This document shows positions 10,925 to 21,942 of a stretch of 64,000 nt of DNA, in pieces (position 1 is the first letter of the stretch; each line of letters opens with the position of its first letter). The translations under genes were made by a program, and so were the position numbers. Location: assembly GCA_037576195.1 (NCBI GenBank), contig CM075103.1:30278723-30342722 (forward strand). The letters run 5' to 3'. The stretch comes from Phytoseiulus persimilis (Eukaryota > Arthropoda > Arachnida > Mesostigmata > Phytoseiidae). The notes beneath the pieces were generated by a model that saw only the letters and a list, made by a program, of their open reading frames with translations, made no database searches and was not told where the DNA came from.

Positions 10925-13194
10925 ACGGGTCTAGGACATTCTTTCGAAAAACATGGAGGCTCAGGGGAGAGAGGAGCAGCAGACGGAACACAGCCTGAGG
11001 GCGCTGCATTTGAAATTTTGAAAGCTCTTGAAAGCCTATGTACTTGGAAGCTTAATGTGGCACACATGTCTGGACAGGCTGTGTCATTGAGTTATCGACT
11101 GACTGACTAGCTATCCATCATGTTTTGTCATCCCGCCTTGGCTCTACACATGAGAGATCGTCTCAGCAGCGTTATCGACTAGGGAGGGAAGCAGCGACAG
11201 CTCGCTCACTAAGTTCGAGTGGGAGATGGAGAGTTGGCTCCGGTCGACGTTCGACTCCTGCGAAGCCATTGATTCCGAGAAGGGTTATAACCCACAAGAT
11301 ATGAGATTCCAATATTTACATCTGTACCTAGGCGAGGGCCCTCGGGCGTACGTATCGAATTGGACCTCCGCTCAAATCAAGCTGTCGCTCAAATCCAACT
11401 CCCGCTCAAATTCGACTCTCGCTCAAATACGACCACTGCTCAAATCTGCTTCCGCTCAATTCACTGGTAACCGCCTTGGGCGAGTGATGGAGTTTTTCAC
11501 TAGATAGTCGGTAGAACTCTGAAACAACAGATCTGCAACTGATAGGGAGATAACGGCAAATCAACAAACGTGTGTACTACGGATGGATACAGTTCCCCAC
11601 TGTACCATGTTCCTTCATTCTTATATATACTCATCCCTGGAGAGGGATACCGGTAAACGTCTAACGATGGAACACGGCAGTGTTCCGGTTCAAGTCAAAC
11701 ACCTGACTCGAGTGGGACGCTATACCGAAGACACAGCTTCGTGTATGCGTACCTCCTCAATCGCAAGAAATGCTTCAGCCACGAGCCTATACGATGTATT
11801 CTATCAGCGAGGTAGTCGAATTCCAGTTCCATTGCGAGTCTGGACCTCGATGTGACTCCACGGAAGACAAGATCGCGAGCAGTATGTAGTATGTGATGGT
11901 GGAGAATCAAGATTCGTGTGAGCTCTCACTAGTCGACAGTTGAGCAGTACTCGAGAAGAATGAAGCGACCTGTGAATCCAAATTATTCAGGGCCTTGGTT
12001 TCGTTGGCTTAAACAGTGCAGCAAATACTCTTCTGACCGATTGCCTGATTCCGTCCCGAGCGGCTCTCAAGAGCCTTCAACATTTTGAATAGCGCGCCGT
12101 CCGGCTGTTTACCTCTTCGCTGCCCTCCTATCTTTCTCCCTCCCCTGCGTCGCCATGTTTTTCGAAAGAATGACCGTGTCCCTCCTGCGCACTGCCCAGG
12201 ACAGGCCCCTCTAGTATCCAAAACAAAGCGGACCTCGATAGCTGTCTTAGTTTCCTAGATATCAACCGTTTTGTTCAAATCATCTGGATATGTCATGTTA
12301 GGTCGTGGAGAACTATCAAGTTAAGCTCTGATGTTCACTTGTTCAGGCGGGGAAACCGTTTTCGAACTGCGGAAACAAATATCATCCGTGGGGAGCATCC
12401 GAGTTCTCGAAGTCACCCGCTTCAACAAACTGCTGCCGTTAGTGAAATGCGTCCATTCTTTAAGCAGACAGTCTGCTCCCCGCGCGCAGTGAGACGGGCC
12501 GAAGTCGAGCTAGCCGTGGAGACGGCACACGTCGATCTATGTGATTCTCTATCGTGAAAAATGGGACACGGTGAACCTTCCAGCGACTCAAATTTCGAGA
12601 TAGGATCAGAGCATAGAAGAGAAACGCGGCCGACGAAACGGTACAAACGTCATAAGTGTAGATTTCACGGCAATCGGTATGTTAGCGCTGCTGAACAACC
12701 TTGCGGGGAAACGTCCACTTCGTACGGCCTCTCAGCCCGAGCTACAGACCAGCCGCCACTTACCTCCGCAGCCAGACGAAGAGCAGTCCTCATCAAGCTA
12801 ATCTCGGTATTTACTTTTCGATCGTGATTTGTTGTTTGAGGCGATCTCAAGTTCCTGTCGCTGTATATGCGGTGGGCCTGTGGAAATGACGGAAGACGTC
12901 GTCTATGCGTTGTGTTCGGGGTACAGCTTGACTCGCAAAATTTGTGGCAAGACCGAACAGATGGAGAGTTCCGCCAGACTCGAGGGCACGAAGCGAATCT
13001 ATGATGTAAGCAGACGATCAACCGTTGCCATCCGATCTCGATAGCAGCTCTCAGCGAGCGGGGACGAGTTCTATTGTTCAGGAGCTTCTTAAGGATTAGG
13101 TTATAGCCTTGTCGTTATATCATCGTTGTGAAATATCAAAGAATTGTCGTTGTTCAGACGTAACTCTGACTCTTCAATTTCCGGCCCAATCCCG
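10925..13194. other. No recognised gene
   Basis: Several short frames on both strands, none with a motif I recognise. The plus-strand frame at 12561-12827 has a basic patch (RRETRPTKRYKRHKC) but no supporting context. A short tandem repeat is listed separately. Confidence 0.5.
11368..11463. repeat. Minisatellite with CGCTCAAAT core
   Basis: Six to seven imperfect units of about 16 bp built on CGCTCAAATC (for example GTCGCTCAAATCCAACTCCCGCTCAAATTC). They create a Ser/Leu/Gln-rich plus-strand frame at 11226-11507 that is probably not a gene. Confidence 0.7.
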
Positions 13195-14262
13195 TACACC
13201 TTTTCCCTGATTTCTACTCGTGGGAGTCATCGATTTTGAAGCGGTTGGTTCTGATTTGTTGCTGATGATTGAGGCTCTTCTGTGAATTAGTACTATAGGA
13301 TTCGGAGTCGTTCTTTCGGAGAACATCGCTGGCGAACGAGAAGAATATGATTTTCCTCATCTTCCTCATCAATCCCGGAAATTTTCCTCGGCTCGGATAT
13401 GGATAGCTTCAGTTCATCTTCGGGAGAAATTCATATGCCCTACTTGAAAAGAGATTGGAGCCTCTAGCTGGTTCTGGTGCCGAGAAATGATGCTAAAACC
13501 GGTAAGCGTCGTAACAGGCCGAATGGGCAGAAAACTTCAGTCAAATCAGGTCCGCTATCTCCCTGATTTCTCCTCTCGGCAGTCATCTATTTTGATGCGG
13601 CTTGTTTCTATTTGTTGCTGATGCATGTGACTCTTGAATTAACTAGAGCTGAATAAATCGCAATTGTTCTCTAGGAGAACAGCGCTGGCGAAGGAGGGAA
13701 AAATGTTTTTTCTCATCGTCCCCACCAATTTCAAAAATTTCTCCCCGCTCAGACCCCTATAGTTCCAGTTCATCGTGGAGAAAAAATCGTTACCTACATT
13801 TCAAACTGAGATTCAGGTCTCTAGCTGGTTCTGGTGCCGAGAAATCAGGTGAACACCACACGGAATGGCGCGCCCTCACTGCGATACTGACAAACTTCGA
13901 GGCTCGATTTCTCGGGATCGTATTCCGGCCCGGTACCGACCACCATTTCCCTGATATCTCCACGCCAGGTGCACCGATTTCGATAGTTTGTTTTTCAAAC
14001 GTAGCTCATGCACGCGGGAGTTCAGTGAACCAGAATGATGGCGAACGCAAGCGGGGCCTCCGAAAAATTCATCATCAGCCAAACGTCGATTTACCCAGAA
14101 TTTTGATCTCGAATTTTTCTCATATTCTCAGGGCAGGATTGCCACCGTTCTAGTTCAGTACGAGGAGCACAAAATCATCTACCATTCAAAAAAAAGAACA
14201 GCCCTCTACCTCATCCTGACGAAGAAAAATCAGGGCAAAACCGCGAAATCCAGACTATTTCC
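13195..14262. repeat. Three degenerate tandem copies of a ~360 bp unit
   Basis: The phrase CCCTGATTTCT followed by a TCATCGATTTTGAAGCGG-like block recurs at about 13208, 13560 and 13948. CTAGCTGGTTCTGGTGCCGAGAAAT recurs near 13465 and 13820, with a weaker third match. Blocks such as GGAGAACATCGCTGGCGAA and AGTTCATCTTCGGGAGAA also recur. Spacings are about 352 and 388 bp. No coding frame spans a unit. This looks like an old satellite or repeated element, not matched elsewhere in the window. Confidence 0.75.
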
Positions 14263-14323
14263 CCGCTAGAGAAGAAAACGGAGTTGAGTCTTAATTCTTT
14301 TTCCGTGAATAGTTTGGAGCTTC

Positions 14324-14739
14324 CTACATCCGGGGGTCACTCCAGATAGTTCCTAGTTGCCACAGAAGATACAGGCCGCGGGAGCAGATATAGTGTTTCA
14401 GTGAACATCCCCTCTCAACGACTCCCAGGAAACGACGTACCTCCTGCGCGTCGAGTGGTGGACTCATCGCCTGGAGTGCCGCGGTACGGCTCTTCGGTAC
14501 AGCGATTCCATCCTGGCCGACTGTGTGACCGATGAAGCGAACGGATGAGCGACCGTACTGGCGTTTGCTTTTCTCAAGCTCGAGGCCCACGGTTCTACAC
14601 CTGTCGAAGAACCTTAGGAGATTTTTGTCGTGTTCCTCTCTTGTTCGTCCGTGGATGAGAAAATCGTCAACGCAGTTCAGCATGCCGGGGAGGTCGGAGA
14701 AAGGGCCTGCCGCGATAACATAGAGGGAATCGGCCCCAC
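14324..14739 (-). pseudogene. Gypsy reverse transcriptase, C-terminal half (displaced)
   Basis: Minus-strand frame with SDLPGMLNCVDDFLIHG, the Gypsy RT catalytic block (usually YVDD; Cys replaces Tyr here), then RFIGHTVGQDGI and RRFLGV, the standard RT thumb and connection motifs. It lacks fingers and palm-1, and RNase H is missing after about 14400. The missing N-terminal half is at 21943-22284 on the same strand and breaks off just before the YVDD block. I therefore infer that the two are one element separated by the foldback and LINE insertions in between. Confidence 0.8.
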
Positions 14740-14740
14740 C

Positions 14741-15697
14741 AAAAAATCGATTTTTGGTAACCTTAAATCCTCATATCTCGAGAACCAGTGGAACTACAGC
14801 GCCGATAAAAATAACGTTGTGAAGCATTAAACAAGGGCTATCGAACATCGCAGGCATGGGGTCCCAGAAACCACTTTTCTAGTCGAGGGAAATGAAAAAG
14901 TTGGTTGGTTCACCCGGAAGGAGAAGGCTGACCACTTTCTCAGAGATCGCTGAAAGTACTTCTGTACGTCGTCTACTCGCAGGGCAAGTTACATCTCGAT
15001 GCGAGTTTGCGGGGCCGAGATATCAACAGTTGAACATGAAGCGGTGATGCGGATTTCCCCCAGATCAATCCCGGAAACATCCCTCCCAGACTTGGAAAAG
15101 TATGCTCAGATTGGTCCCTAACCATACTGACTCACTGACCATGCTTCTGAGGGTCGATCGGGGTGATTTCGGGACGATTTCTGAGCACACTTTTCCAAGT
15201 CAGGGAGGGTGATTCTGGGGACAATCTGAGCACACTTTCCCATGTCTGGAAGGGTGATCCTGGGACCAATCTGAGCATACTCTGACGAGTCTGGGAGGGT
15301 GATTCCGATCGATCCGACCATGATTCCCAGGAAACTGACTTGATTCGATGACTTCTATCTATTTTTATGCTGGGTTTCAAGCGAGTTCTGGGGGAAAATC
15401 GCTTCATCACCGATGGTAAACTGTTGATATCTCGGCCCCGTAAGCTCGTATCGGGATGAAACTTGCCCTGCGAGTAGACGATGGATGGGAGTACTTTAAG
15501 CGATATCTGAGAAAGTGGTCAGCCTTCTCCTTCCGGATGAACCGTTCATTTTCCTCGACCAGAAAAGTGGTTTCCGGGACCCGCTGCGTACGGCGTCCGA
15601 TAGCCCTTGGAAATAGCTTCACAACGTTTTTTCTTGTCGGCGCTGTAGCTCCACTGGTTCCCGAGATATGAGCATTTTGAGTTTTCAAAAATCGAGG
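14741..15697. mobile_element. Foldback element with satellite-like core
   Basis: Two inverted arms of about 310-330 bp (14741-15075 and 15375-15697). They share CTCATATCTCGAGAACCAGTGG, ACAACGTT, GGAGAAGGCTGACCACTTTC, GTCTACTCGCAGGGCAAGTT and GGGGCCGAGATATCAACAGTT in inverted order. Identity is about 80-85% by eye. The core (about 15075-15375) is made of units related to the 45-bp satellite at 54.8-58.8 kb. Gypsy RT sequence lies to its left and the R1 LINE inserted close to its right end. No transposase is encoded. Confidence 0.8.
15075..15330 (-). repeat. Diverged 45-bp satellite units in foldback core
   Basis: Four to five units of the pattern CTGGGAGGGTGATTC...GACCAATCTGAGCA(TAC/CAC)TTTCC, clearly related to the arrays at 54833-58818 but more diverged. 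They are present in both orientations relative to those arrays. This links the foldback family with the satellite. Confidence 0.75.
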
Positions 15698-16310
15698 GCC
15701 GGGGGGCGGTCCGCCCCGGGCATCAGGTCGCTGGGCCTCCTCGCTCCAACCTCCGTGTTCTTCGCACGCGTTTACGTGAGCTCCGCCTCTGTGCAACATA
15801 CGTGACTCCGACTTGGCTTTCTTGGTAGGCCGTCGTGAGACAACCCCCCCCCCCCCCCCCGAGCTGCTGACGGGCGGGATCGAGCCCTCCAGCGCAAAGC
15901 TACAGACTTTTGAGCGTCATCATCAACTTTTTCTCCACCTGTGCCGGATCTCCGTTGGTGAATTTTCCTGCGGATCGGGGTTCGAAAATCTTTCAATCCA
16001 CTGCAATCCGCACGAAACTCCACCGGACCTCTCCAAACAACATCGAACCGTGAGATTTTTCCGACCCATCGAACAGTTAACGCCATCCATAGTTCCTCCG
16101 GAACGCTGTCCGTCTACGACAGGTTTCGTTCGGCTTGGACGGGTTTCCAGGGTTGGGCGGGTCCTAGCACTTCGCCGAAGGTACCACCGCGCTCCTCTTG
16201 GAGAGATCTCCCCACTCATCCCCCCTCCCCATTCCCATCCCCCTCCCCCACCACATCCGTCAGGAATTCAGTCGCCAGACAACTCCCCCTGCACGTCTCG
16301 CCAGAAGAGA

Positions 16311-18329
16311 ATGGCGGATCATCAGGAGAACCTCCCGGGCTTAGCCAGGAGCCGAACGTCCGAACGCCCACTATATCCTGAGCGATCTGGCCGCGCCTCC
16401 TCCGCTTACGCTAATCTTGAGCGAGTCGACTTTGAAGTCACGCAGAACGCCCCTGAGTCCATGCACATCACCGAGGGAAGTGATTCGATGGAAGACTCCT
16501 CCGCTGTATCCCAGCCTCCCAGCCAGCCTGCTCTCACCGGCAAACGGAAAGCCGGCTCTCCGCCAATCCTGCATAATCCGGCCTGTCGCCCGAGGAGCTC
16601 CGGAACTCCGGCGAAGAAATCCGACGTCGACGCCTTCCTTGGCACCGCTCTCGAGCTAGAGAAACTGATCTCAGCGCATGCAAACACGCGAAAAGACATA
16701 AGACAACTCTCCGCCAATCTTTCCAGCCAGCTCCGAGGCTTCGACCGCGCACTCAGAGAACACGGTTTTGAACACCCCCCATTCCCTCCAGCAGCCTGCC
16801 ATTGCGGCTCAGTCCCCTCCCCGAAAGCGGAGGACATACGGGGCTACCTCGAGTCCGACTGGTCGGAGCGGGAACTTCTTGCGCTCTGCGGGGCCGAGTG
16901 GCCCGCTGCTGTCTTCTCCTCCACCGCTTTCTCCCGCACCAGTATCCTCAGCGACAAAGAGCAAACTCGTGCTCTTCTGATCTCTCCTAACGATCCGAAG
17001 GACAAACGTCTCCTCGCACTTCTGGGCAATCAGTTCCCTAACCTCTCCTCTGCTGAAAATGCTCTCTCTGAGGGCGCCATCGTCACCGTTCGCAATGGGT
17101 CCTGCCTCGAAATCGACGGCCATATCTCCCCGGAGACCTCGCGGGCCTTGGTTGTCATGTCCCTCCCAGCCGCTTCTGGAATTCCTTCAGACACCGCCTC
17201 TGTCCTCCTCAGGTCTCTCCTCAATCTGTGCGACCACTTGGCGAAGGGCAACGGCTTCTCCAAAACGATCGCCCTCATGATTTCCCCCACACAGGACATC
17301 CAACTAGCCCGCAAAATCCTCGAAGCGGCCCTCACACGCTACCCGCTGCTCAAGATGGAGCTGAGCGTCAAAGCTCACAAAGCCAGTGATGGAAACTCTG
17401 ACAAAGCCAGCAAAAAACGTCCTGGTAAAACCAGGAGCGAAGACGTCACTTCGATCACTATTGACCCTGGAGCCCTAAGTTATGCGGACACGGTTACCCA
17501 ACTTAAATCCGCGGTTAACCCCTCCGAGCAGTCCGTCCGAGTCTCTAACCTTTCAGAAACCCCCTCCGGACAGATCCGCATCTGGGTTCGTGGTAACGCT
17601 CCACGCGCGGCTGAAACATTCGCCGAGACCATCAAACAAAAAACTAACTTCGACACCTCCACCAAAGCCCTTCGCAGGGAAACGGCTCTGATCATCCGAG
17701 ACCTTTCCGAGGATATCACCCCGGCTGCCCTCAGACAGGCTCTCGCTCCAGGGGCCGACGCGCAAGACGTCTCGCTGCAGAACTTTAAGAAGACTCGTGC
17801 TGGAGACTTCAGCTGCATTGTGCGCCTCCCTTCGGAAAAGGCCCGCACCCACATCTCCAGAGGTAGAGTCCAGGTTGGCTGGACGAGCTGCCGACTCGAC
17901 GAGCTGGTCAAGGTGGACCAGTGCCTCCGCTGTCTCAGCTTCGAACATCAGTCTAAAAACTGCACCTCCCCGCCCAGCACTTCCCCGGTCTGCCTGAAAT
18001 GCGGGCAAGCAGGACATCTCTCTGGTTCTTGCTCCTCACCACCCCGCTGCTACACATGTAAAATAGACGGGCATTTCGCTACCTCTACCGACTGCCCCGT
18101 TTACCGTAGCAAGGTTAACTCCCTCCGTCTCCAGAAAAACCGCAATGCCTGCATTCCTCCAGATAAACCTCAGACGCTCCCCGGGAGCCTACGATTTGGT
18201 ATGCCAGGACGCCACCAGCCACACGGGACTGACCTCAGATGTTCTACTTATTTCGGAAGCCCCGAGAAGTGCTCTCAACTCTACCAACACAAAATCTACA
18301 GATGGCCTTTCAACTATACAGATCCTTAA
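16311..18329 (+). CDS. LINE ORF1 (Gag-like nucleic-acid-binding protein)
   Basis: 672-residue R1-type ORF1 product, which would bind element RNA in the ribonucleoprotein particle. The start at 16311 (AGAATGG, good context) is preferred over an in-frame ATG at 15813 because the latter reads through a C homopolymer and has a low-complexity N-terminus. The first ~100 residues are Ser/Pro-rich; a probable coiled coil lies around 100-145 (ELEKLISAHANTRKDIRQL). A conserved R1 Gag region near 450-540 (LIIRDLSEDITPAALRQAL) precedes three CCHC knuckles: CLRCLSFEHQSKNC, CLKCGQAGHLSGSC and CYTCKIDGHFATSTDC (18 kb region, last with one extra residue). Its 3' end overlaps ORF2 by 185 bp in a different frame, usual for R1 elements. 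Open throughout. Confidence 0.85.
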   Translation: MADHQENLPGLARSRTSERPLYPERSGRASSAYANLERVDFEVTQNAPESMHITEGSDSMEDSSAVSQPPSQPALTGKRKAGSPPILHNPACRPRSSGTPAKKSDVDAFLGTALELEKLISAHANTRKDIRQLSANLSSQLRGFDRALREHGFEHPPFPPAACHCGSVPSPKAEDIRGYLESDWSERELLALCGAEWPAAVFSSTAFSRTSILSDKEQTRALLISPNDPKDKRLLALLGNQFPNLSSAENALSEGAIVTVRNGSCLEIDGHISPETSRALVVMSLPAASGIPSDTASVLLRSLLNLCDHLAKGNGFSKTIALMISPTQDIQLARKILEAALTRYPLLKMELSVKAHKASDGNSDKASKKRPGKTRSEDVTSITIDPGALSYADTVTQLKSAVNPSEQSVRVSNLSETPSGQIRIWVRGNAPRAAETFAETIKQKTNFDTSTKALRRETALIIRDLSEDITPAALRQALAPGADAQDVSLQNFKKTRAGDFSCIVRLPSEKARTHISRGRVQVGWTSCRLDELVKVDQCLRCLSFEHQSKNCTSPPSTSPVCLKCGQAGHLSGSCSSPPRCYTCKIDGHFATSTDCPVYRSKVNSLRLQKNRNACIPPDKPQTLPGSLRFGMPGRHQPHGTDLRCSTYFGSPEKCSQLYQHKIYRWPFNYTDP

Positions 18330-21215
18330 CAGCTCCATTCCTTTCTCATTACCTTCACCATTGACCACGGCGTGTGCGGTCGAACCCTCCGACTACATCG
18401 TCATTTCGCTATACGTCTCTCCGAATATTTCTCTCTCGGAATATGAAGACTTTCTTTCCGAACTTGACGCATTCGTGACCACCTCCCGAAGTACCCGTTT
18501 CCTTATTGCCGGCGACTTTAACGCAGCACACGTCTCCTGGAATCAACGCAGCTCCTGCCCGAAAGGCTCCCTACTTGCTGACTGGGCCGCCCAGCATAAT
18601 CTCCTGCTGCTCAATTCCCCCGGACCCACCTTTGTGGGCCATTCCGGAGTATCAACTATCGACTTAACTTTTGCCAGCTTTGACCTTCTCGAACGGGTTT
18701 CCGGTTGGAAGACCTGGCCTCACCACGAGAACCTTTCCGACCACCTGTACATCACCTTCACCGTCTCAGACAGCGCACCCAGCCAGCCCCCAAGACCAGT
18801 TGGTGCCCTCAGACTGAACTACAAAAAGCTGCTCAATCTCTTCCAGGAGAAAGTCCCTTGCCTCTCGAATCCGTCTCCAGAGTCGGTCGCGGATCTCATC
18901 GAGGACTGCTGCGAGAGGGCTGGCCGTCGTTCCGCCAGAACCCCGCTCAAAACTCCAAAATACTGGTGGAACAGCACGATTGCTGAAGCCAGGCGAACCT
19001 GCATCAAACTACGCCGATCCTACACCCGAGCTAGACCTCAATCAGATCCTCTCACGTCGGAGAGACTTCGCCGCGAATATCATCGCTCGAAGGCTGCCCT
19101 CCGCAAAGAGATCGCTAGCAGCAAACGCCAGCAATGGTTTTCCCTCCTTGACCAGATAAATGAAGGCACCCACCCTTTTGGCAAGGCCTATAAAATCATC
19201 CGGAATAAGCTCCGGCACTCTCAACCCCCTCTCCTTCCCGAAGAGGCGGGGGAAGTCATTCAGTCTCTCTTCCCGATCCGCCCTCCGCCCCTACCTTTCT
19301 CCTTCGAATCACAGGAATCACTCTCCTTCAGCCCAGTCTCACGCACCGAGGTCGACTACGTTCTTGGTCGACTCCGGACGAAAAAGGCTCCAGGCCGCGA
19401 CCGAATACCCACAGAGGTCGTTAAACTCTTCATCCGCGAATTTCCCCAGGTCTTCATGGATATGGTGGACCACATCTTCTGTACGGGGATCTGGCCTCAC
19501 AGGTGGAAGGTAGCCCGTCTGGTTCTGATTCCGAAGCCCAACTCCTCTGGCTCTTCTGCCTACAGACCCATCAGCTGCTTATCCTCCCTCTCCAAGGCAG
19601 TGGAGCATATCGTCCACTCACGGCTCTGTAGTGAGCTCGAGGACAGAGGGATGCTTTCCAGAGACCAGTACGGTTTTCGACCCTTCCGCTCCACAGGTCA
19701 GGCTGTACGCAGAGTCCTTCAGATCGCGAAATTCCACCGCAGCACGCCCCTACGCTCTCGCTCACATTGCATCGCCGTCCTACTGGATGTTAAAAACGCC
19801 TTTAACTCAATCTCATGGGACTCCATAAACGAAACCCTCGCCCTGGGTGGAATCTCCCCATACCTTAGACGCGCCCTCGCCGACTACCTCTCTAACCGTT
19901 CCAACGACTACAACGGAGCCATCAGCACGGTCCACGCAGGGGTCCCCCAGGGCTCGATCCTCGGCCCCACCCTCTGGAATCTCGCCTACGATGGCGTTCT
20001 CCGACTCCCCCTTCCCCCAGGCATAACCACTGTCGCCTATGCGGATGACTTGGCCGTGATTGCGGCCGACCCACACCCCGGCACCCTGCAGCTCATACTC
20101 AACGACTCATTGGCAGAAATCAGCGCCTGGATGAGACCGAGAGGCCTCTCCATGTCGCCCTCCGAATCAGTTGCTCTTCTTCTAAATGGCCGCAAGCGTC
20201 CACCGTCGGTGAGCATCACCCTCGACGGGCACGAGATTCGCTTCCAGCCTGTGGCCCGATACCTTGGCGTGTGCTGGATGGAGGGCTCACGGGTACTCCA
20301 CACATCCGCTATGCCTCCGGCAAGGCAATCAAGGCCGCCCAAGCCGTCGCACGCCTAATGCCCAAAACCCGTGGGGCCCACGACCCCCGCCGAAGAATTC
20401 TCGCCTCCGTTGTTGACAGCATCTTCCTATATGCGGCTCCCATCTGGGGCTCCTGTGCAGCCAAGAAGACCATCCGGCGACTCTTGGACAGCACCCAGCG
20501 CCCGCTCTCCCTCCGCCTCTCTCGGGCGAACCGCACCGTCTCGACGGTCGCTGCACAGGTTATCTCACGTCAAGTTCCTTACGATCTCCGTTGTAGGGAG
20601 CTCGAAGCCCGCGAGTTCCGAGGCGACCCTGATGACCTCTCTTACGGAGATGAGGAAGCACCCTCTTTCTCCAGAGCCGACTCTGTCAGGGAATGGCAGC
20701 GCAGATGGTCTGCGATCCCTCCGGGGGCCCCCGGCCATTGGACGGCTACCCTTATAACCGACATCTCGACCTGGTTCGCAGCCAACTGCGGCAGCCTGAC
20801 TCACCCACTGGCACAGCTCCTCACCAACCACGGATCTTTTGCTAAATACCTCTACCGTATCCGCAGACTGAACTCTCCGACGTGCGTACTCTGTTCAACC
20901 GGAGACGAAGACGACGCCAAACATACCTTCGAGTCCTGTCCAGCAACTCTCCAATGTCGTCAATCCTTCCTCAACACCTCCTCTCTTCGTCCACCACTCA
21001 CCTGTTCGGCGATCGTCGCATACATGATCGGAGACAGAGGGAGTTGGTCGGCGACGGCCCGGTTCGCCGCGGAGATCATCAAAATAAAAGACGCCGCTCT
21101 CTCTCCTCACATCACTGCCGCGGCCCTCGCCCGGCCGGCCTCTCTAGCCACGCTCCCTCCTCACCACACCGATGGCCCTGGCTTGGCGCAATCAGCGCTG
21201 GCCACAGACTCTTAA
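18145..21215 (+). pseudogene. LINE ORF2 (APE endonuclease-reverse transcriptase), one frameshift
   Basis: ORF2 starts MPAFLQINLRRSPGAYDLV, the usual beginning of an R1 endonuclease. APE motifs: LLISEAP, LIAGDFNAAHVSWN (about residue 130), STIDLTFAS and LSDHLYI. RT: KAPGRDRIPTEVVK, LIPKP...SAYRPISCLS, YGFRPFRST, VLLDVKNAFNSISW, GVPQGSILGPTLWN and AYADDLAVIA with the catalytic Asp pair. At about 20269-20273 the frame shifts by one base (after RYLGV); the rest continues at 20271-21215 with DGGL, the thumb region and a CVLCSTGDEDDAKHTFESC zinc motif. One base indel is enough to explain it. It would make and integrate element cDNA by target-primed reverse transcription. Confidence 0.9.
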
Positions 21216-21510
21216 CTCCGCGTCGAAAGCGAGGTGCCGAAGTATTGTGTACAAATCACCAGTTCCGGCGTCTCCCCCGGCTTCTGCAGGGCGACCGAGG
21301 ACTACTGAGCTGAGAATCGTCTCGGCGGGTTAGTGAGTATTCCCTACCCTTTTGGCGGGGTGAGTCTCACACTACCTGGGCCTCCTTCCCAGGTGTCCGT
21401 AAATGGATTCCCCGGCCTCCAGGCCTCGAAAACCTCGGGAAAAAAGGAAAAAAAAAATCAGGTCGCTGGGGGCATCAGAATGCCTCTCCATGCCTATCAC
21501 ATTAGGGTTT

Positions 21511-21942
21511 CTAAGCTCTTCCGGGTAATTTTTTTCCCGGGATCCTCGGAGTGGGGGCGAAGTCCGATCGTTGCATCTGATTCTTCACCCTATTAACGAA
21601 CCACCATATAATTTTCGTCCTCCTTCCTGATCGAGAGGCAACGTTGAGCTCATTTTGTTTCTGCCTCGGACCAGAGATCGAGCCAACGAAGTTGACAAAC
21701 CTCGTTGTCCTATCTATCGAGATGTCCATCACGGATGAGGTTAACTTCAATGAGGAGTCAATAGAATATTCGCAGCTCCAGGAGCGAAGCAATTGACCCT
21801 CCAAGAATACGTGATCCAGCCCATATATAATAATATTCCGGTTGCTCATATTCGGGTTAGCTCGCGCAAGTTGTCTCCATTTCTCGGAAGATCTCCATTT
21901 CAGATGATCATATTTTATGTTTAAGGACATACAAAGATACAT
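21511..21942 (-). CDS. Unassigned open frame, 143 aa
   Basis: Minus-strand frame between the LINE 3' end and the broken Gypsy RT. It includes FLEGQLLRSWSCEYSIDSSL and a basic middle (SRSGRRTKIIW). I do not recognise a domain. It may be a remnant of the element that first split the Gypsy RT, or chance. There is no promoter or splice evidence. Confidence 0.25.
   Translation of the reverse strand: MYLCMSLNIKYDHLKWRSSEKWRQLARANPNMSNRNIIIYGLDHVFLEGQLLRSWSCEYSIDSSLKLTSSVMDISIDRTTRFVNFVGSISGPRQKQNELNVASRSGRRTKIIWWFVNRVKNQMQRSDFAPTPRIPGKKLPGRA

Larger units (their letters stand above)
15736..21456 (+). mobile_element. R1-clade LINE, near full length
   Basis: 5.72 kb non-LTR retrotransposon with two overlapping frames, a short A-rich 3' end (GGGAAAAAAGGAAAAAAA) and a perfect 14-bp target duplication, ATCAGGTCGCTGGG (15722-15735 and 21457-21470). 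Gag has three CCHC knuckles, and Pol has an APE endonuclease, RT and a C-terminal Cys/His motif, the R1-clade layout. It is not in 28S rDNA: the flanks are foldback and anonymous DNA. A single frameshift in Pol is the only lesion seen, so the insertion is young. Confidence 0.92.

Noticed and set aside
11226..11507. 93-residue Ser-rich frame
   Set aside because: Generated by the short CGCTCAAAT minisatellite.
12009..12221. Basic 70-residue frame on the minus strand
   Set aside because: Low complexity (Arg/Gly), no homologue recognised, no second copy.
15813..16310. N-terminal extension of LINE ORF1
   Set aside because: It reads through an 18-base C run giving a poly-Pro stretch, and a better-context ATG at 16311 precedes the first conserved-looking region.
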